From the NCBI RefSeq assembly GCF_000426725.1, contig NZ_AUFX01000004.1:310001-374000 (forward strand): a DNA stretch of 64,000 nt, given 5' to 3'. A program made the position numbers and the translations under genes. The notes under the pieces are model-generated. The model saw only the letters and a list, made by a program, of their open reading frames with translations, made no database searches and was not told the DNA's origin. Shown piece after piece: positions 55,359-64,000 of this stretch. The stretch comes from Sporocytophaga myxococcoides DSM 11118 (GTDB lineage Bacteria; Bacteroidota; Bacteroidia; Cytophagales; Cytophagaceae). How positions within the stretch are numbered: position 1 is the first letter of the stretch; the number at the start of each line of letters is the position of its first letter.

Positions 55359-55772
55359 CTAGTTTGTACTAAAAAGTTTTAACACGTTCATTAATTTTTC
55401 TTCGGTTAAAGGCTTGATGATAAAATCATTAAAACCTATATTTTTCAAAACTTCAAGGTCCTTAGGACTGAATGAAGATGTATAAATTATAATCCTTGTT
55501 TTCTTCTTATCGAGATTTAGTCTTTGGAATGTTTCAATAAATTCAAAGCCATCCATCACAGGCATATTAATATCAAGAAAAATGACTTCCGGGAAATCAT
55601 CTCCTGCGGATTTCAGATATTTCAGGGCCTCATCTCCATTTCTGCAAAATGTAAGATTTTCACACAGGTCAAGCTTTGTAAGAAGATGGTCTGCAATAAA
55701 ATTGCTTACATAATCATCATCTACCAATAAAACATTTTTGAATTTTACCATTGAATCAATTAATGAATCCAT
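55359..55772 (-). CDS. Single-domain response regulator
   Basis: A 137-residue receiver (start at 55772, or Met8 at 55751 which fits paralogues better). Acidic D18-D20, phospho-acceptor Asp67 (VIFLDINMPVM), Thr98 (IYTSS) and Lys120 (FIIKPLTEEKLM). It follows the acyl-CoA-binding protein gene almost without a gap, so they are one transcript. No output domain. Confidence 0.93.
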   Translation of the reverse strand: MDSLIDSMVKFKNVLLVDDDYVSNFIADHLLTKLDLCENLTFCRNGDEALKYLKSAGDDFPEVIFLDINMPVMDGFEFIETFQRLNLDKKKTRIIIYTSSFSPKDLEVLKNIGFNDFIIKPLTEEKLMNVLKLFSTN

Positions 55773-55773
55773 T

Positions 55774-56031
55774 TTACTTTCCCGAAAGGTCCTTTACTGT
55801 TGCTATATATTTTTGCTTTGCTTCGTCCATACTCATGCCCTTCAGATCGCTCCATGTATTGTACTTAGCAATGCCTGCCAAATCAAAAAAATTGGTTGGC
55901 TTTTCAACATTTACATCTCCTTCAGTAGCCTGCTTAAATAACCCATAAAGCTTTAACAGGTTTTCATTAGACTGAGCAGGCAGCAATCTTGATTGCTTAA
56001 CTGCTTCTTCAAATTCTGCTTTTATATCCAT
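55774..56031 (-). CDS. Acyl-CoA-binding protein
   Basis: An 85-residue protein of the ACBP family, which binds long-chain acyl-CoA in the cytoplasm. Characteristic stretches are LKLYGLFKQATEGDVN, AGIAKYNTWSDLKGMS and the C-terminal helix AKQKYIATVKDL. The binding residues (Tyr, Lys, Trp) are in place. ACBP is common in eukaryotes and rarer in bacteria, including Bacteroidota. It is directly upstream of a response regulator gene. Confidence 0.93.
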   Translation of the reverse strand: MDIKAEFEEAVKQSRLLPAQSNENLLKLYGLFKQATEGDVNVEKPTNFFDLAGIAKYNTWSDLKGMSMDEAKQKYIATVKDLSGK

Positions 56032-56276
56032 GACTTAAAAAATTTCCAATTAATTACGCTTCAAAAATCATTCTCAAATTTCTGGCCCAATAATTCTGCA
56101 TTAACTAATTTATCCCTTAATAGTTATGGTTTAAGAAAAAAAAATATCAAAATCTTTACAAATAATTTCTCCTATTAGTCCTCACAGATTTTTTCAAACA
56201 ACATTCCTTATGTAAATTTCTTATTTAAAATTCCTCCAATTAAAATTATTCCCTCTATTTTTGAATAAAAATTTAA

Positions 56277-57479
56277 GTGAAAGGAACAGAAAATACCTTC
56301 CAACAGGAATCTACCATTCTTGTCACATGCCCTAAAAGAATAGGTAAATATCTGGCAGAGGAAATTACCACAGCAGGCTATATAATTGAAAATGAGATGC
56401 AAACTGGCATTTCAACAAGAGGTACTCTTATTGATTGCATTAGCTTAAACCTTGTGCTAAGAACTGCTCATAAAGTGCTGTTCCATTTAAAAACATTTCG
56501 TTGCACACATCCTGATCAGTTATATTCTTCTACAAAAGACTTTGCCTGGGAAAAGTATTTTTCTACAGATAGCTATTTTACCATAGTTGCAAATGTTGAG
56601 AACGAGACCATCACTGATTCCCGTTTCGGTTCTTATAAAGTAAAAGATGCTATTGCAGACAGATTTACTTCCTTGTTTAAAAAGCGTCCGGATTCAGGAC
56701 CGGAAAAAAATAAAGTTGTAATATATCTCCATTGGAAAAATGAAGAGGCTTCTCTTTACATAGATACAAGTGGTGAAACAATTGCCAAGCATGGATATAG
56801 AAAAAAGCCATTTAAAGCCCCTGTGCAGGAAAGCCTTGCTTCTGCCCTGATATATGCCAGCAGATGGGATAGAAAGTCTACATTTATCAACCCAATGTGC
56901 GGAAGTGGTACGCTGGCAATCCAAGCCTGCCTTACTGCCTTAAACAGATATCCTGGTCTTTTCAGAAGCAACTATTGCTTTATGCATCTGAATGATTTTG
57001 AAATGTCTTATTATGACAAAGCGAAAGAAGAGATAAAATCTGCAATACTCAGAAAAATGCCTGCGCGTGTCATAGCCACAGATTTGGACCCACTTGCAAT
57101 AGATGCTGCCAAAAACAATGCTGCTACTGCAGGAGTAGACCACCTTATTGAATTTCGTGTATGTGATTTCAGAGACACAGAAGTACCCGAAGGAGAAGGA
57201 GTAGTGATGATAAACCCGGAATATGGAGAAAGATTGGGGGTAGATAAAGACCTGGAAGAAATCTATACTGCCATAGGTGATTTTTTTAAGAAGAAATGTA
57301 CAGGCTACCTTGGATATGTATTTACAGGCAACCTTGAACTTGCAAAAAGTATAGGCCTTAAAACTAAACGCCGGATAGAGTTTTACAATGGCACCATTGA
57401 CGCCAGATTACTCGAATATGAACTCTATAGTGGCAGCAAAAGAATTGCCCCGGAACATTCAGACGCTCCTGTCAGTTAA
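56277..57479 (+). CDS. THUMP-domain RNA methyltransferase (RlmL N-terminal-like)
   Basis: A 400-residue class I SAM methyltransferase, probably acting on 23S rRNA guanosine N2 (RlmL/YcbY-like). It begins with GTG at 56277. N-terminal: THUMP domain (about 50-165). SAM motif INPMCGSGTLAIQA (about 205-218), ATDLDPLAIDAAKNNA, and a catalytic-site motif that reads INPEYGERLG in place of the usual NPPYGER. It stands before a diacylglycerol-kinase-like gene. Confidence 0.9.
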   Translation: MKGTENTFQQESTILVTCPKRIGKYLAEEITTAGYIIENEMQTGISTRGTLIDCISLNLVLRTAHKVLFHLKTFRCTHPDQLYSSTKDFAWEKYFSTDSYFTIVANVENETITDSRFGSYKVKDAIADRFTSLFKKRPDSGPEKNKVVIYLHWKNEEASLYIDTSGETIAKHGYRKKPFKAPVQESLASALIYASRWDRKSTFINPMCGSGTLAIQACLTALNRYPGLFRSNYCFMHLNDFEMSYYDKAKEEIKSAILRKMPARVIATDLDPLAIDAAKNNAATAGVDHLIEFRVCDFRDTEVPEGEGVVMINPEYGERLGVDKDLEEIYTAIGDFFKKKCTGYLGYVFTGNLELAKSIGLKTKRRIEFYNGTIDARLLEYELYSGSKRIAPEHSDAPVS

Positions 57480-57598
57480 TTTTTTAATTCAGCACATGAA
57501 GAATTGATTTGATGAGGATAGCCGCTTTTTTCCTGATTTATTAATAAAGGCTGTCTCCTGTTACATCACCTCCCATTGCTGAAAAGGAGAAACTGCGT

Positions 57599-58492
57599 AT
57601 GGAGCATAGCAACTTGCTGTTTGTGATTAACCCTCATGCTGGAGGTAAAAATAAGTTTGAAATAACTTCAGAAATAAAACAATGCTGTACTGGCAGATCT
57701 TTATTTCCACATGTGTATGAAACCACAGGACTTAATGATAAAGAAGAAATTCTGAAGCTAATGGATCAGCTAAAACCCGAAGCTCTTATTGCAGTAGGAG
57801 GAGATGGCACAGTAAATATGGTTGGAGATTTACTGCTGAATTCCGAGACTGCATTAGGTATTATTCCTGCTGGCTCGGCTAATGGATTGGCCAAAGATCT
57901 GAATATCCCGGTAAATTTTGAGGAAGCACTGGATATTGTTCAGAACTTTCACACAAAAAAAATTGACACTTTAAAAATCAATGGCAAAAATTGTTTTCAC
58001 CTGAGCGATCTTGGATTTAATGCCAGAGTCGTACATAGGTTTGCGGAAAGCAGTTTCAGGGGGAAAATCAGTTATTTTTGGTATGCATTGAAAGAGTTTT
58101 TTTCATACAAGTTCTTTGCCTACAAAATCAGTTCTCCTGAGCTGAGAAAAAAAGGAAAAGCATTTATGATGGTGCTTTCAAATGCCAATAAATTCGGGAC
58201 AAATATTACAATAAATCCCATTGGCGTTATTAATGATGGATACTTTGAAATCAGCATCATCAAACCCTTTCCTAAAATCTTTGCTCCCGTGATTTTATTT
58301 CAGCTGATTAGTAACAGAATATCTAAATCTAAATATTTCAAGATTTTAAGATTAAAGAAAGCAACGATCAGCAATTCCTGGAAAGAATTTTTCCATATAG
58401 ACGGAGAACCTGTAGCAGAAAGAACCAAAAAACTGGAAGTGGAAATTCTACCTAGAAGTCTGAAAGTAATACTGCCCAAGCCTACTGGTTGA
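57599..58492 (+). CDS. Diacylglycerol kinase family lipid kinase (YegS/LCB5-like)
   Basis: A 297-residue kinase of the diacylglycerol/sphingosine family. The nucleotide motif GGDGT is at 67-71 (AVGGDGTVNMVGDLLL), followed by IIPAGSANGLAKDL, and a C-terminal beta domain with HIDGEPVAE. Start at 57599 (ATGGAGCATAGC). No membrane helix; it acts at the membrane surface. Lipid substrate is inferred. Convergent with the phosphatase gene. Confidence 0.92.
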   Translation: MEHSNLLFVINPHAGGKNKFEITSEIKQCCTGRSLFPHVYETTGLNDKEEILKLMDQLKPEALIAVGGDGTVNMVGDLLLNSETALGIIPAGSANGLAKDLNIPVNFEEALDIVQNFHTKKIDTLKINGKNCFHLSDLGFNARVVHRFAESSFRGKISYFWYALKEFFSYKFFAYKISSPELRKKGKAFMMVLSNANKFGTNITINPIGVINDGYFEISIIKPFPKIFAPVILFQLISNRISKSKYFKILRLKKATISNSWKEFFHIDGEPVAERTKKLEVEILPRSLKVILPKPTG

Positions 58493-58499
58493 TTAGTCA

Positions 58500-59675
58500 T
58501 CAAAACATTTTTATTCTGAAGGCCAAAAGACCGTCTTCCTGTTTCTTATGAGGCTCAAAGACCTCTAGCCATGTTTCATCCTCATAAAATGAAAGTTTAA
58601 AAAATCCTTTGTGAGCATGCGTAAAAACAGCATTTGAGTCTTTTTGTACGTGCTTCAGCTTGCTTCCGGCACCACTCACTATAAAGTGCTGATTGTTCTT
58701 ATAAATATACTGTAGATTATGATCATGTCCTGCAGCATAAATAAGGTTATTATATTTCTTGAAGATATCAACCAACCTTTTCCGTAATCTCTTATACAGA
58801 GGATGTGACATATCCTCTTTGGAACCAACATATCTTCGGTAAATAGGATATAATGATCCTGCAATGGGTAATGGCACGTATAATTTTTTGTTTGCATCTG
58901 TAAGTGGAAAAAGATGCTGTTTCATAGTGAAGCGGCCCCCATGAACTGCAAAGCTATAGAGTGGATGATGCCCCAATACAACAATCCTTTTCGAGCGGTT
59001 TTTAGTAAGAAGATCTTCCAGTAGAAGAAAAAATTCATGCTCATTATCAACAACACAACCTTCACTTTTCCCAAGAGGTTTATGCCCTCCATGAACCCAC
59101 CATTGAGTGTTAAGAACAATAAAAGTTAGTTTTTCATTGATTGATATTTCATAAGGACCAGGGCAACCATTTCGTGGCAGATAAACTTCTTTACTGTTAA
59201 AAAAATTTTCAACATATTCCTGTTGCCTCATCATGGTTTGAAAACCTCCCTTTCTGCCTTTCTTCCAGTCATGATTTCCTGATAAAAATACTTTTAATCC
59301 TTTGTGATGCTCTGCAACAAGCAGTTGTGCCAGTAATCTTTTTTCTGCAAGAGAAAAGCCTTTATCACTGCTTTCTGGCAAACCAGTTGGGTATATATTA
59401 TCTCCCAGAAAAAACAAACCTGAGGCATCCCCTGCTTCCTTCAACTTTCGTTTCAATAATGTTAAGGTTGGATCAGGATGTAAAACCGATGGAGCGCCTG
59501 CGTCACCAATCAGGAACAATGAATAAAAAGGAGGGCTTACACTTTCAGGAAAATTTTTCTTCCAGCCATGGTGCTTTAATTGGATAAATGCCCGCTTTCT
59601 ATATTCTATTGTAAGTAAGTAAACAAAAACGGAGGAAAAAATCAAAAGGCTTATAATAACAATTATCCAGGTCAT
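58500..59675 (-). CDS. Membrane-anchored metallophosphoesterase
   Basis: A 391-residue protein with an N-terminal membrane helix (about residues 3-22) and a calcineurin-like phosphoesterase domain: FLIGDAGAPS, FFLGDNIYP, LSGNHDWKKG, VVLGHHPLYS and YAAGHDHNLQ provide the five metal-ligand blocks. Catalytic domain likely faces the periplasm. Similar to acid phosphatases of the purple type. It ends convergent with the lipid kinase gene. Confidence 0.92.
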   Translation of the reverse strand: MTWIIVIISLLIFSSVFVYLLTIEYRKRAFIQLKHHGWKKNFPESVSPPFYSLFLIGDAGAPSVLHPDPTLTLLKRKLKEAGDASGLFFLGDNIYPTGLPESSDKGFSLAEKRLLAQLLVAEHHKGLKVFLSGNHDWKKGRKGGFQTMMRQQEYVENFFNSKEVYLPRNGCPGPYEISINEKLTFIVLNTQWWVHGGHKPLGKSEGCVVDNEHEFFLLLEDLLTKNRSKRIVVLGHHPLYSFAVHGGRFTMKQHLFPLTDANKKLYVPLPIAGSLYPIYRRYVGSKEDMSHPLYKRLRKRLVDIFKKYNNLIYAAGHDHNLQYIYKNNQHFIVSGAGSKLKHVQKDSNAVFTHAHKGFFKLSFYEDETWLEVFEPHKKQEDGLLAFRIKMF

Positions 59676-59757
59676 GTCGAATTATTAAAGCTTAAAATAA
59701 ATATCAGGGAAAGGGATACAAGAGCTTTGCACCGATTCCCTGACTTACCCCACCACA

Positions 59758-61281
59758 TTATTTTTTATTCTCAGAAATTGCTACAATTTCCTTTTTCTCC
59801 AAAGGATCAACTGCCGGACCATATACCACTGATCCATCAATGGAAAACCTGCTACCATGACAAGGACAATCCCAGGTTTGCTCGGCATTGTTATAATGGA
59901 CATTGCATTTCAAATGAGTACATACAGGAGAGACGGCATGGACTTCACCATTGGCATCTTTAGCCACAGCAACTTTTTCCCCATTCAGATTCAGAATTTT
60001 ACCTTGTCCAGGCTCAAGATTGTCGGGAGTCTCTTCAGATACATTTCCGAACTTATCAGCAACAAATGAACGGACGTTATCAATATTTTCTTTAAAGAAA
60101 TCAGCCATAGAAGCAGCAATGGTGATTCTTGTAGAATCATAAGCATCATAATTCTTATTTGTTTTGCCCTGTATCAAATCATTTATTATAAGAGCTGCCA
60201 ATGGGCCATAAACCAACCCATCTCCTGCAAATCCTGTAGCTACAAATAGATTTTTTGAAAATGGACTTTCTCCAATAAAGGGCAGTCCATCAGCTGATTC
60301 ATAAAATTCAGCAGACCATTTGAAATCTACCGATTTAACATTAAACTTTTTCCGAGCATAAGATTCAAGCTCTTTAAATCTCTCCGATGTTTCCTCTTCA
60401 TGACCCACCTTATGATCTGCCCCACCGACTATAAGATATTTCTTGCCATTGAATTCAGTACTTCTGATATAATGATATGGTTCGTCCATATCCCAGTATA
60501 AATTCTCAGGAGTATTGCCTTCTATCGTAGCGGCTATCACATAACTTATATAGGGGAAAGCAAGGGTTTGCAACACATTAAAGAATAATGGGATATGAGT
60601 AGCCATTACAACTTTTAAAGCTCTCACAGTTGTTCCATTGGCAGTCACAGTAAAGATTCCTCTGTCTTCTCTGATATCTGTAACTCTTGTATTTTCAAAG
60701 ATTTGGCATTTACTGTTTACTAGGTTTTCAGCCAGACCATTAATAAATGCCTGAGCATTGAAAACTGCCTGGTTATCAAATTTCAGCGCTTTAATAACCG
60801 GAATAGGCAGATCTGTGTTATCTGTAAGCTCTACAGGAAGGTCGATATAACCCGCATATCTGTATTCTGCCTCCAGATCAGCAATTTGTTCGGGTTTATC
60901 TGCATACTGATACCCGGCCACCCTCTTGAAGTCACAATTGATACTTTTATTTTTTATAAGTTGTTCTATAAAATCTATCCCCTCTGCCCGACTCCTTGCA
61001 ACCATTGCTGTAATTTCTTCCCCAAAATCTGAGTATACTTTGCTATACTGAGTATCGATTTGAGTAGTAAGATGACAACTGGACATCCCTGTAGTCCCAT
61101 TACCGATATGACTTGCTTCAGCAAGTACTGAATGTATACCGGCATCATTAAGGAGCGTAGCAAGTGTAAGCCCGGTTATCCCCCCTCCAATGATCAGGAC
61201 TTCTGTCTCTATATCCTTCTCAAGGGCTGCGAAAACAGGACATTTGCCGCTTTCTTCTTTCCAGATTGAGTCTGTATTCAT
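59758..61281 (-). CDS. FAD-dependent oxidoreductase with C-terminal Rieske [2Fe-2S] domain
   Basis: A 507-residue DadA-like protein. N-terminal FAD fold: EVLIIGGGITGLTLATLLND (about 27-46), then a substrate-binding part and GFAGDGLVYGPLAA. The C-terminal ~90 residues are a Rieske domain with CTHLKC and CPCHGSRF ligand blocks (2 Cys and 2 His). The fusion is known in many bacteria, with no certain substrate; amine or glycine-betaine oxidation has been proposed for relatives. Single-gene unit, divergent from a VOC gene. Confidence 0.92.
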   Translation of the reverse strand: MNTDSIWKEESGKCPVFAALEKDIETEVLIIGGGITGLTLATLLNDAGIHSVLAEASHIGNGTTGMSSCHLTTQIDTQYSKVYSDFGEEITAMVARSRAEGIDFIEQLIKNKSINCDFKRVAGYQYADKPEQIADLEAEYRYAGYIDLPVELTDNTDLPIPVIKALKFDNQAVFNAQAFINGLAENLVNSKCQIFENTRVTDIREDRGIFTVTANGTTVRALKVVMATHIPLFFNVLQTLAFPYISYVIAATIEGNTPENLYWDMDEPYHYIRSTEFNGKKYLIVGGADHKVGHEEETSERFKELESYARKKFNVKSVDFKWSAEFYESADGLPFIGESPFSKNLFVATGFAGDGLVYGPLAALIINDLIQGKTNKNYDAYDSTRITIAASMADFFKENIDNVRSFVADKFGNVSEETPDNLEPGQGKILNLNGEKVAVAKDANGEVHAVSPVCTHLKCNVHYNNAEQTWDCPCHGSRFSIDGSVVYGPAVDPLEKKEIVAISENKK

Positions 61282-61365
61282 ATAATCCCTTCTTTCTATT
61301 CCAATATACTTTTAAACCAATCTTTAATACCAATTAGTTTATATTATGAATACCATATTGTCTAT

Positions 61366-61755
61366 ATGAAACTTAATCAGATAAAAGAGACCTGTCTTTA
61401 TGTAAATGATCTGGAGAAATCAAAAGCATTTTATAATGGCTTGCTTGGGTTCCCGATAATTGGATATCAAGAAAAAAGGCACCTTTTTTTGAAAGTAGGG
61501 AGCTCCGTACTTCTTTGTTTTCTTCCTGAAGTTACCAAATTAGAAAAAGAGTTACCCCCACATTATGCTTATGGCAAAATACATGTAGCTTTTGAAGTCC
61601 CTGAGGGAGATTATGAATTATGGAAAAAGATGATGTATGAAAAAGGTATTAAGATCTTATATGAAAAAGAATGGAATCAACAACTAAAGTCCTTCTATTT
61701 TGAAGATCCTGATGGAAATGTGCTTGAAATTATACCACCAGGCCTATGGCATTAG
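61366..61755 (+). CDS. Glyoxalase/VOC-family protein
   Basis: A 129-residue VOC-fold protein: ETCLYVNDLEKSKAFYNGLLG at the start, VHVAFEVPEG-like KIHVAFEVPEGDYE in the middle and FYFEDPDGNVLEIIPPG at the end, which includes the metal-ligand Glu. The group includes fosfomycin resistance-type enzymes and glyoxalases; no specific reaction can be named. The gene after it is DUF427, 77 bp on. Confidence 0.88.
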   Translation: MKLNQIKETCLYVNDLEKSKAFYNGLLGFPIIGYQEKRHLFLKVGSSVLLCFLPEVTKLEKELPPHYAYGKIHVAFEVPEGDYELWKKMMYEKGIKILYEKEWNQQLKSFYFEDPDGNVLEIIPPGLWH

Positions 61756-61832
61756 AAATTCAATATTCTATCTGTTTTAAACAAAAAAAACACTTGCAGG
61801 TTGAAAATATTATACAAGTTTAATTATAAATA

Positions 61833-62165
61833 ATGAAAGCAATCTGGAATGGAAAAATCATCGCCAAATCTGATGATGTAGAAGAACTGGATGGAACTTA
61901 CTATTTCCCTATTGATTCGATCAAGGAATGCTATTTTATTGAAAGCGGCAAAAGAAGTGTTTGCCCTTATAAAGGCAAAGCGCATTACTTTCATATATAT
62001 GTAGATGGTAAGACTAATGAAGACGCTGCATGGTTTTATCCGGAACCTAATGAGTTTTCTTATATGCTGAAAAATAAAATTGCATTCTGGAAAGGAGTTG
62101 AAATTAAAGAGTCTGACCGAAAGATAAGCCTGGAGCTTCTAAATGTACTTAACAGCTTTTTCTGA
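61833..62165 (+). CDS. DUF427 protein
   Basis: A 110-residue DUF427-family protein: MKAIWNGKIIAKSDDVEEL, the FPIDSIKECYF strand and SVCPYKGKAHYFHIYVDGK are typical, then DAAWFYPEP. Function unknown; a metal or small-ligand role is suggested by the conserved His. No signal peptide. Confidence 0.93.
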   Translation: MKAIWNGKIIAKSDDVEELDGTYYFPIDSIKECYFIESGKRSVCPYKGKAHYFHIYVDGKTNEDAAWFYPEPNEFSYMLKNKIAFWKGVEIKESDRKISLELLNVLNSFF

Positions 62166-62266
62166 TGTCACAACACTGAAAATCAGTGTAATTTAATGAT
62201 GTTTTTGAAAGTTTTTTTCGATTAGACCACTTTTTAACTAACATAAAATTTTATTAATGGACTCTA

Positions 62267-62560
62267 ATGGATAATTTAGCAACAGATTATCTTTATTCAT
62301 TAGACATGAGAGTAATTGCAGAGATACCGCACCATGATTTCAGAATTACCATTTTCGGATGGAACAACAAATATCTCATTAAGTTTGAAAAGGGATCTTA
62401 TGAACAAACCTACAAAGTAAGTGAAATGGATGTTGCCGGAGATGAAGAGATTAAAAAGCTTTTGAACGACAAGGAATTTGTGGATAGTGTTATTTCCCGA
62501 TTTCTTGAAATGAATAAATCCCTTAATGCCGCGCTAAACAGGCTGGACGGACAGCATTAA
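62267..62560 (+). CDS. Hypothetical protein (97 residues)
   Basis: A small acidic, cytoplasmic protein with beta strands first (IPHHDFRITIFGWNNKYLIKFE) and helices at the end. No family is recognised. It is close to the DUF427 gene on the same strand. Confidence 0.6.
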   Translation: MDNLATDYLYSLDMRVIAEIPHHDFRITIFGWNNKYLIKFEKGSYEQTYKVSEMDVAGDEEIKKLLNDKEFVDSVISRFLEMNKSLNAALNRLDGQH

Positions 62561-62805
62561 TCATCAAGTCTTGATTTTATTTTTTAGCTCAAAATGCTGT
62601 CTTGATAATGATAGTTATTTAAGAAACATAATTGATCCTCTTGTCTAAGAAGAAGTATCATCTGGTATTTTTAAAGATCTTTTTACATATTCTGGTTCAT
62701 TAAATTTTATGACCAGTTGAAAGTATATCAAATGGATGACCAATTGAGACCTAAGAACTAAATTATCTATCTTTTATCTTTCACCTAAACAACCACAAAA
62801 AATCA

Positions 62806-63294
62806 ATGAAAAATTATTTTTTTATAACTCTTATTCTGCTACTGAATGTGCTAGATGTACATGCACAAAAAATCAAATTAATTTCATCATATGAAAAGAA
62901 TGTTGAAAACGGTACCAGATATGTCGTTGTACTTGATGACAATTCCATTTGGTGGTACAGCCCTGGTAAACCCTGGAACAAAAGCTCCTTGGAAGGGCTC
63001 CCGAAAGCAAGTATAAAATTCATTTCGACGTATGAAAAGAATGTTGATAATGGAACACGCTATGTAGTGGTACTTGAAGACAATTCAATTTGGTGGTTCT
63101 CTCCAAATAATCCCTGGAAAAAATCATCAACACAGGGCCTTCCTGCAGGATATAAAATCATCAACTTTCAAGCCTATGAAAAAAATGTTGAAAACGGAAC
63201 GCGTTATGTGGCATTATTAAGTGATGGTTCAATATGGTGGTATACACCTGATGGTGAATGGAAACAATCATCTGTGGAGGGATTACCTAAATAA
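62806..63294 (+). CDS. Secreted three-repeat WW-containing protein
   Basis: A 162-residue protein with signal peptide (residues 1-20, ending VHAQ). The mature part consists of three near-identical repeats, period 47 then 48 residues, each with YEKNV[DE]NGTRYV, a DNSIWW or DGSIWW strand and a SS..GLP end (starts at about Tyr29, Tyr76 and Tyr124). The pattern suggests small beta-propeller blades or a lectin-like array. No enzyme motif. Family not recognised. Confidence 0.75.
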   Translation: MKNYFFITLILLLNVLDVHAQKIKLISSYEKNVENGTRYVVVLDDNSIWWYSPGKPWNKSSLEGLPKASIKFISTYEKNVDNGTRYVVVLEDNSIWWFSPNNPWKKSSTQGLPAGYKIINFQAYEKNVENGTRYVALLSDGSIWWYTPDGEWKQSSVEGLPK

Positions 63295-63310
63295 AAGATA
63301 ACCTCGAAAG

Positions 63311-63332
63311 TCTTCTACTAAAACGTAGAAGA
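63311..63332. terminator. Bidirectional terminator between the repeat protein and nuclease genes
   Basis: An 8-bp stem, TCTTCTAC with GTAGAAGA, 6-base loop, with TTTTCTCC on the plus side. The genes converge on it. The stem is short, so strength is moderate. Confidence 0.6.
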
Positions 63333-63348
63333 TTTTCTCCTAAAAATA

Positions 63349-64000
63349 TTATAGCTTGAAAACCTGTCCCTTTTCCGGAACTTCAACTTTGTATCCTTCG
63401 CTGCTAAGCCTTCTGTCAAAGGCCTCCATATTTCCCTGATCCCCATGGACGAGAAAGACCTTTTTCAACTGACCTTTTTGCTGATGCTTAACAAAGCTTA
63501 TTAAATCATCTGCATCTGCATGTCCACTAAAGATATCTGTTCTTGCAATTTTAGCATGCACAGGAATTTCCTTCTTATTCATCCTGACACTTTTGGCTCC
63601 ATTAATCAGCTTATGTCCAATGGTTCCTTCTGCACAGTATCCAATAAAGAGAATGGTACTATATGCATTTCTGAGATTGCTGCGCACATGGCTTTTAATT
63701 CTACCACCGGTGATCATTCCTGAAGAAGCAATGATTATGCAGGGTTCCATAAAATTTGCCAATGATTTACTTTCCTTTTCAGTTTCAATCTGTATTAGAT
63801 TGTCAAAATCAAAAAGTGATTTATTAGCCTTATAAAATTCTTTGGCTTCTTCATTAAGCTGATCCAGAAAGTCATCATAAACCTTTGTGCTTCTCTTAGC
63901 CATTGGGCTATCAGCAAAAACTTTTAGTGTCGGGAGTTTTCCTTCTTTGCTTAGTTTATTTAACAAGTATAGAAAAGTCTGAGTCCTTCCAATACTGAAG
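63349..64000 (-). CDS. MBL-fold beta-CASP RNase/nuclease (C-terminal part, N-terminus beyond right edge)
   Basis: The C-terminal ~217 residues of a metallo-beta-lactamase/beta-CASP nuclease; the frame stays open to the window edge (FSIGRTQTFLYLLNKL), so the gene is partial and an apparent start inside is not real. The beta-CASP segment is seen in CIIIASSGMITGGR, the FIGYCAEGTIGH block, and the final metal-site blocks DIFSGHADADDLI and FLVHGDQGNMEAF. The family processes RNA; relatives include bacterial YsH1-like and KH-less archaeal-type enzymes. Confidence 0.92.
   Translation of the reverse strand, partial: FSIGRTQTFLYLLNKLSKEGKLPTLKVFADSPMAKRSTKVYDDFLDQLNEEAKEFYKANKSLFDFDNLIQIETEKESKSLANFMEPCIIIASSGMITGGRIKSHVRSNLRNAYSTILFIGYCAEGTIGHKLINGAKSVRMNKKEIPVHAKIARTDIFSGHADADDLISFVKHQQKGQLKKVFLVHGDQGNMEAFDRRLSSEGYKVEVPEKGQVFKL

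Noticed and set aside
62173-62189. Short hairpin ACACTGA-AAA-TCAGTGT after the DUF427 gene
   Set aside because: The stem is only 7 bp and no clear T run follows directly, so a terminator call is not supported.
63964-63966. TTG start of the nuclease frame at 63966
   Set aside because: The frame continues upstream to the window edge with residues that fit the family (FSIGRTQT), so the gene is cut rather than short.

Overview
The window (about 36-37% GC by eye, not computed) looks like chromosomal DNA of a gliding, polysaccharide-using member of the Bacteroidota, most likely the Cytophagales (Cytophaga/Sporocytophaga type; this is inferred from gene content, not from a search). The grounds are several secreted proteins with C-terminal type IX secretion (T9SS) sorting domains, a fused MurF-alanine racemase, lipoproteins with short lipoboxes, stand-alone receiver proteins, few strong Shine-Dalgarno sites, and a promoter of the Bacteroidota -33 TTTG / -7 TAnnTTTG type.

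Layout. 1-9709 (all minus strand) is a urea uptake and urease operon read from right to left: outer-membrane porin-like protein, NiCoT/UreH nickel permease, UrtA-UrtB-UrtC-UrtD-UrtE urea ABC transporter, a fused urease gamma-beta subunit and urease alpha (UreC, cut by the left edge). A promoter with two copies of a 13-bp inverted-repeat-containing motif lies just upstream. 10303-16720 holds lipoproteins, a DUF4397 T9SS protein, a YceI lipoprotein, a VOC protein divergent from a GlxA-type AraC regulator, and a T9SS protein. 16818-18536 is a secreted CotH-kinase protein. 18920-27808 is a sugar-use cluster: GH3 glucosidase, aldo/keto reductase, TolB-like propeller, two sugar isomerase/epimerase TIM barrels, a Gfo/Idh/MocA dehydrogenase and an MFS permease. 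28858-30984 pairs an AlkC-like DNA glycosylase with a J-domain protein. 31080-37737 has a FucP-type permease, an SGNH hydrolase, a membrane-anchored trypsin-like protease, a GNAT acetyltransferase and small unknown proteins.

From 38052 on, strands are mixed and the genes are mostly housekeeping: AspS, TadA, superoxide dismutase, MurF-Alr, RecX, RibH, PdhA, RecF with a DciA-like DUF721 protein, an RNA methyltransferase and a diacylglycerol-kinase-like enzyme. Interspersed are three single-domain response regulators with an acyl-CoA-binding protein and a DUF983 protein, a metallophosphatase, an FAD/Rieske oxidoreductase and small unknown genes. The right edge cuts an MBL/beta-CASP nuclease. A DnaA-box cluster and a candidate small RNA lie in the 44401-44935 gap.

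I saw no rRNA, tRNA, CRISPR array, insertion sequence or prophage. No region is clearly a new defence or mobile system; the most unusual items are the urea-operon promoter architecture, the AlkC/J-domain pair, the membrane protease and the CotH/T9SS protein.
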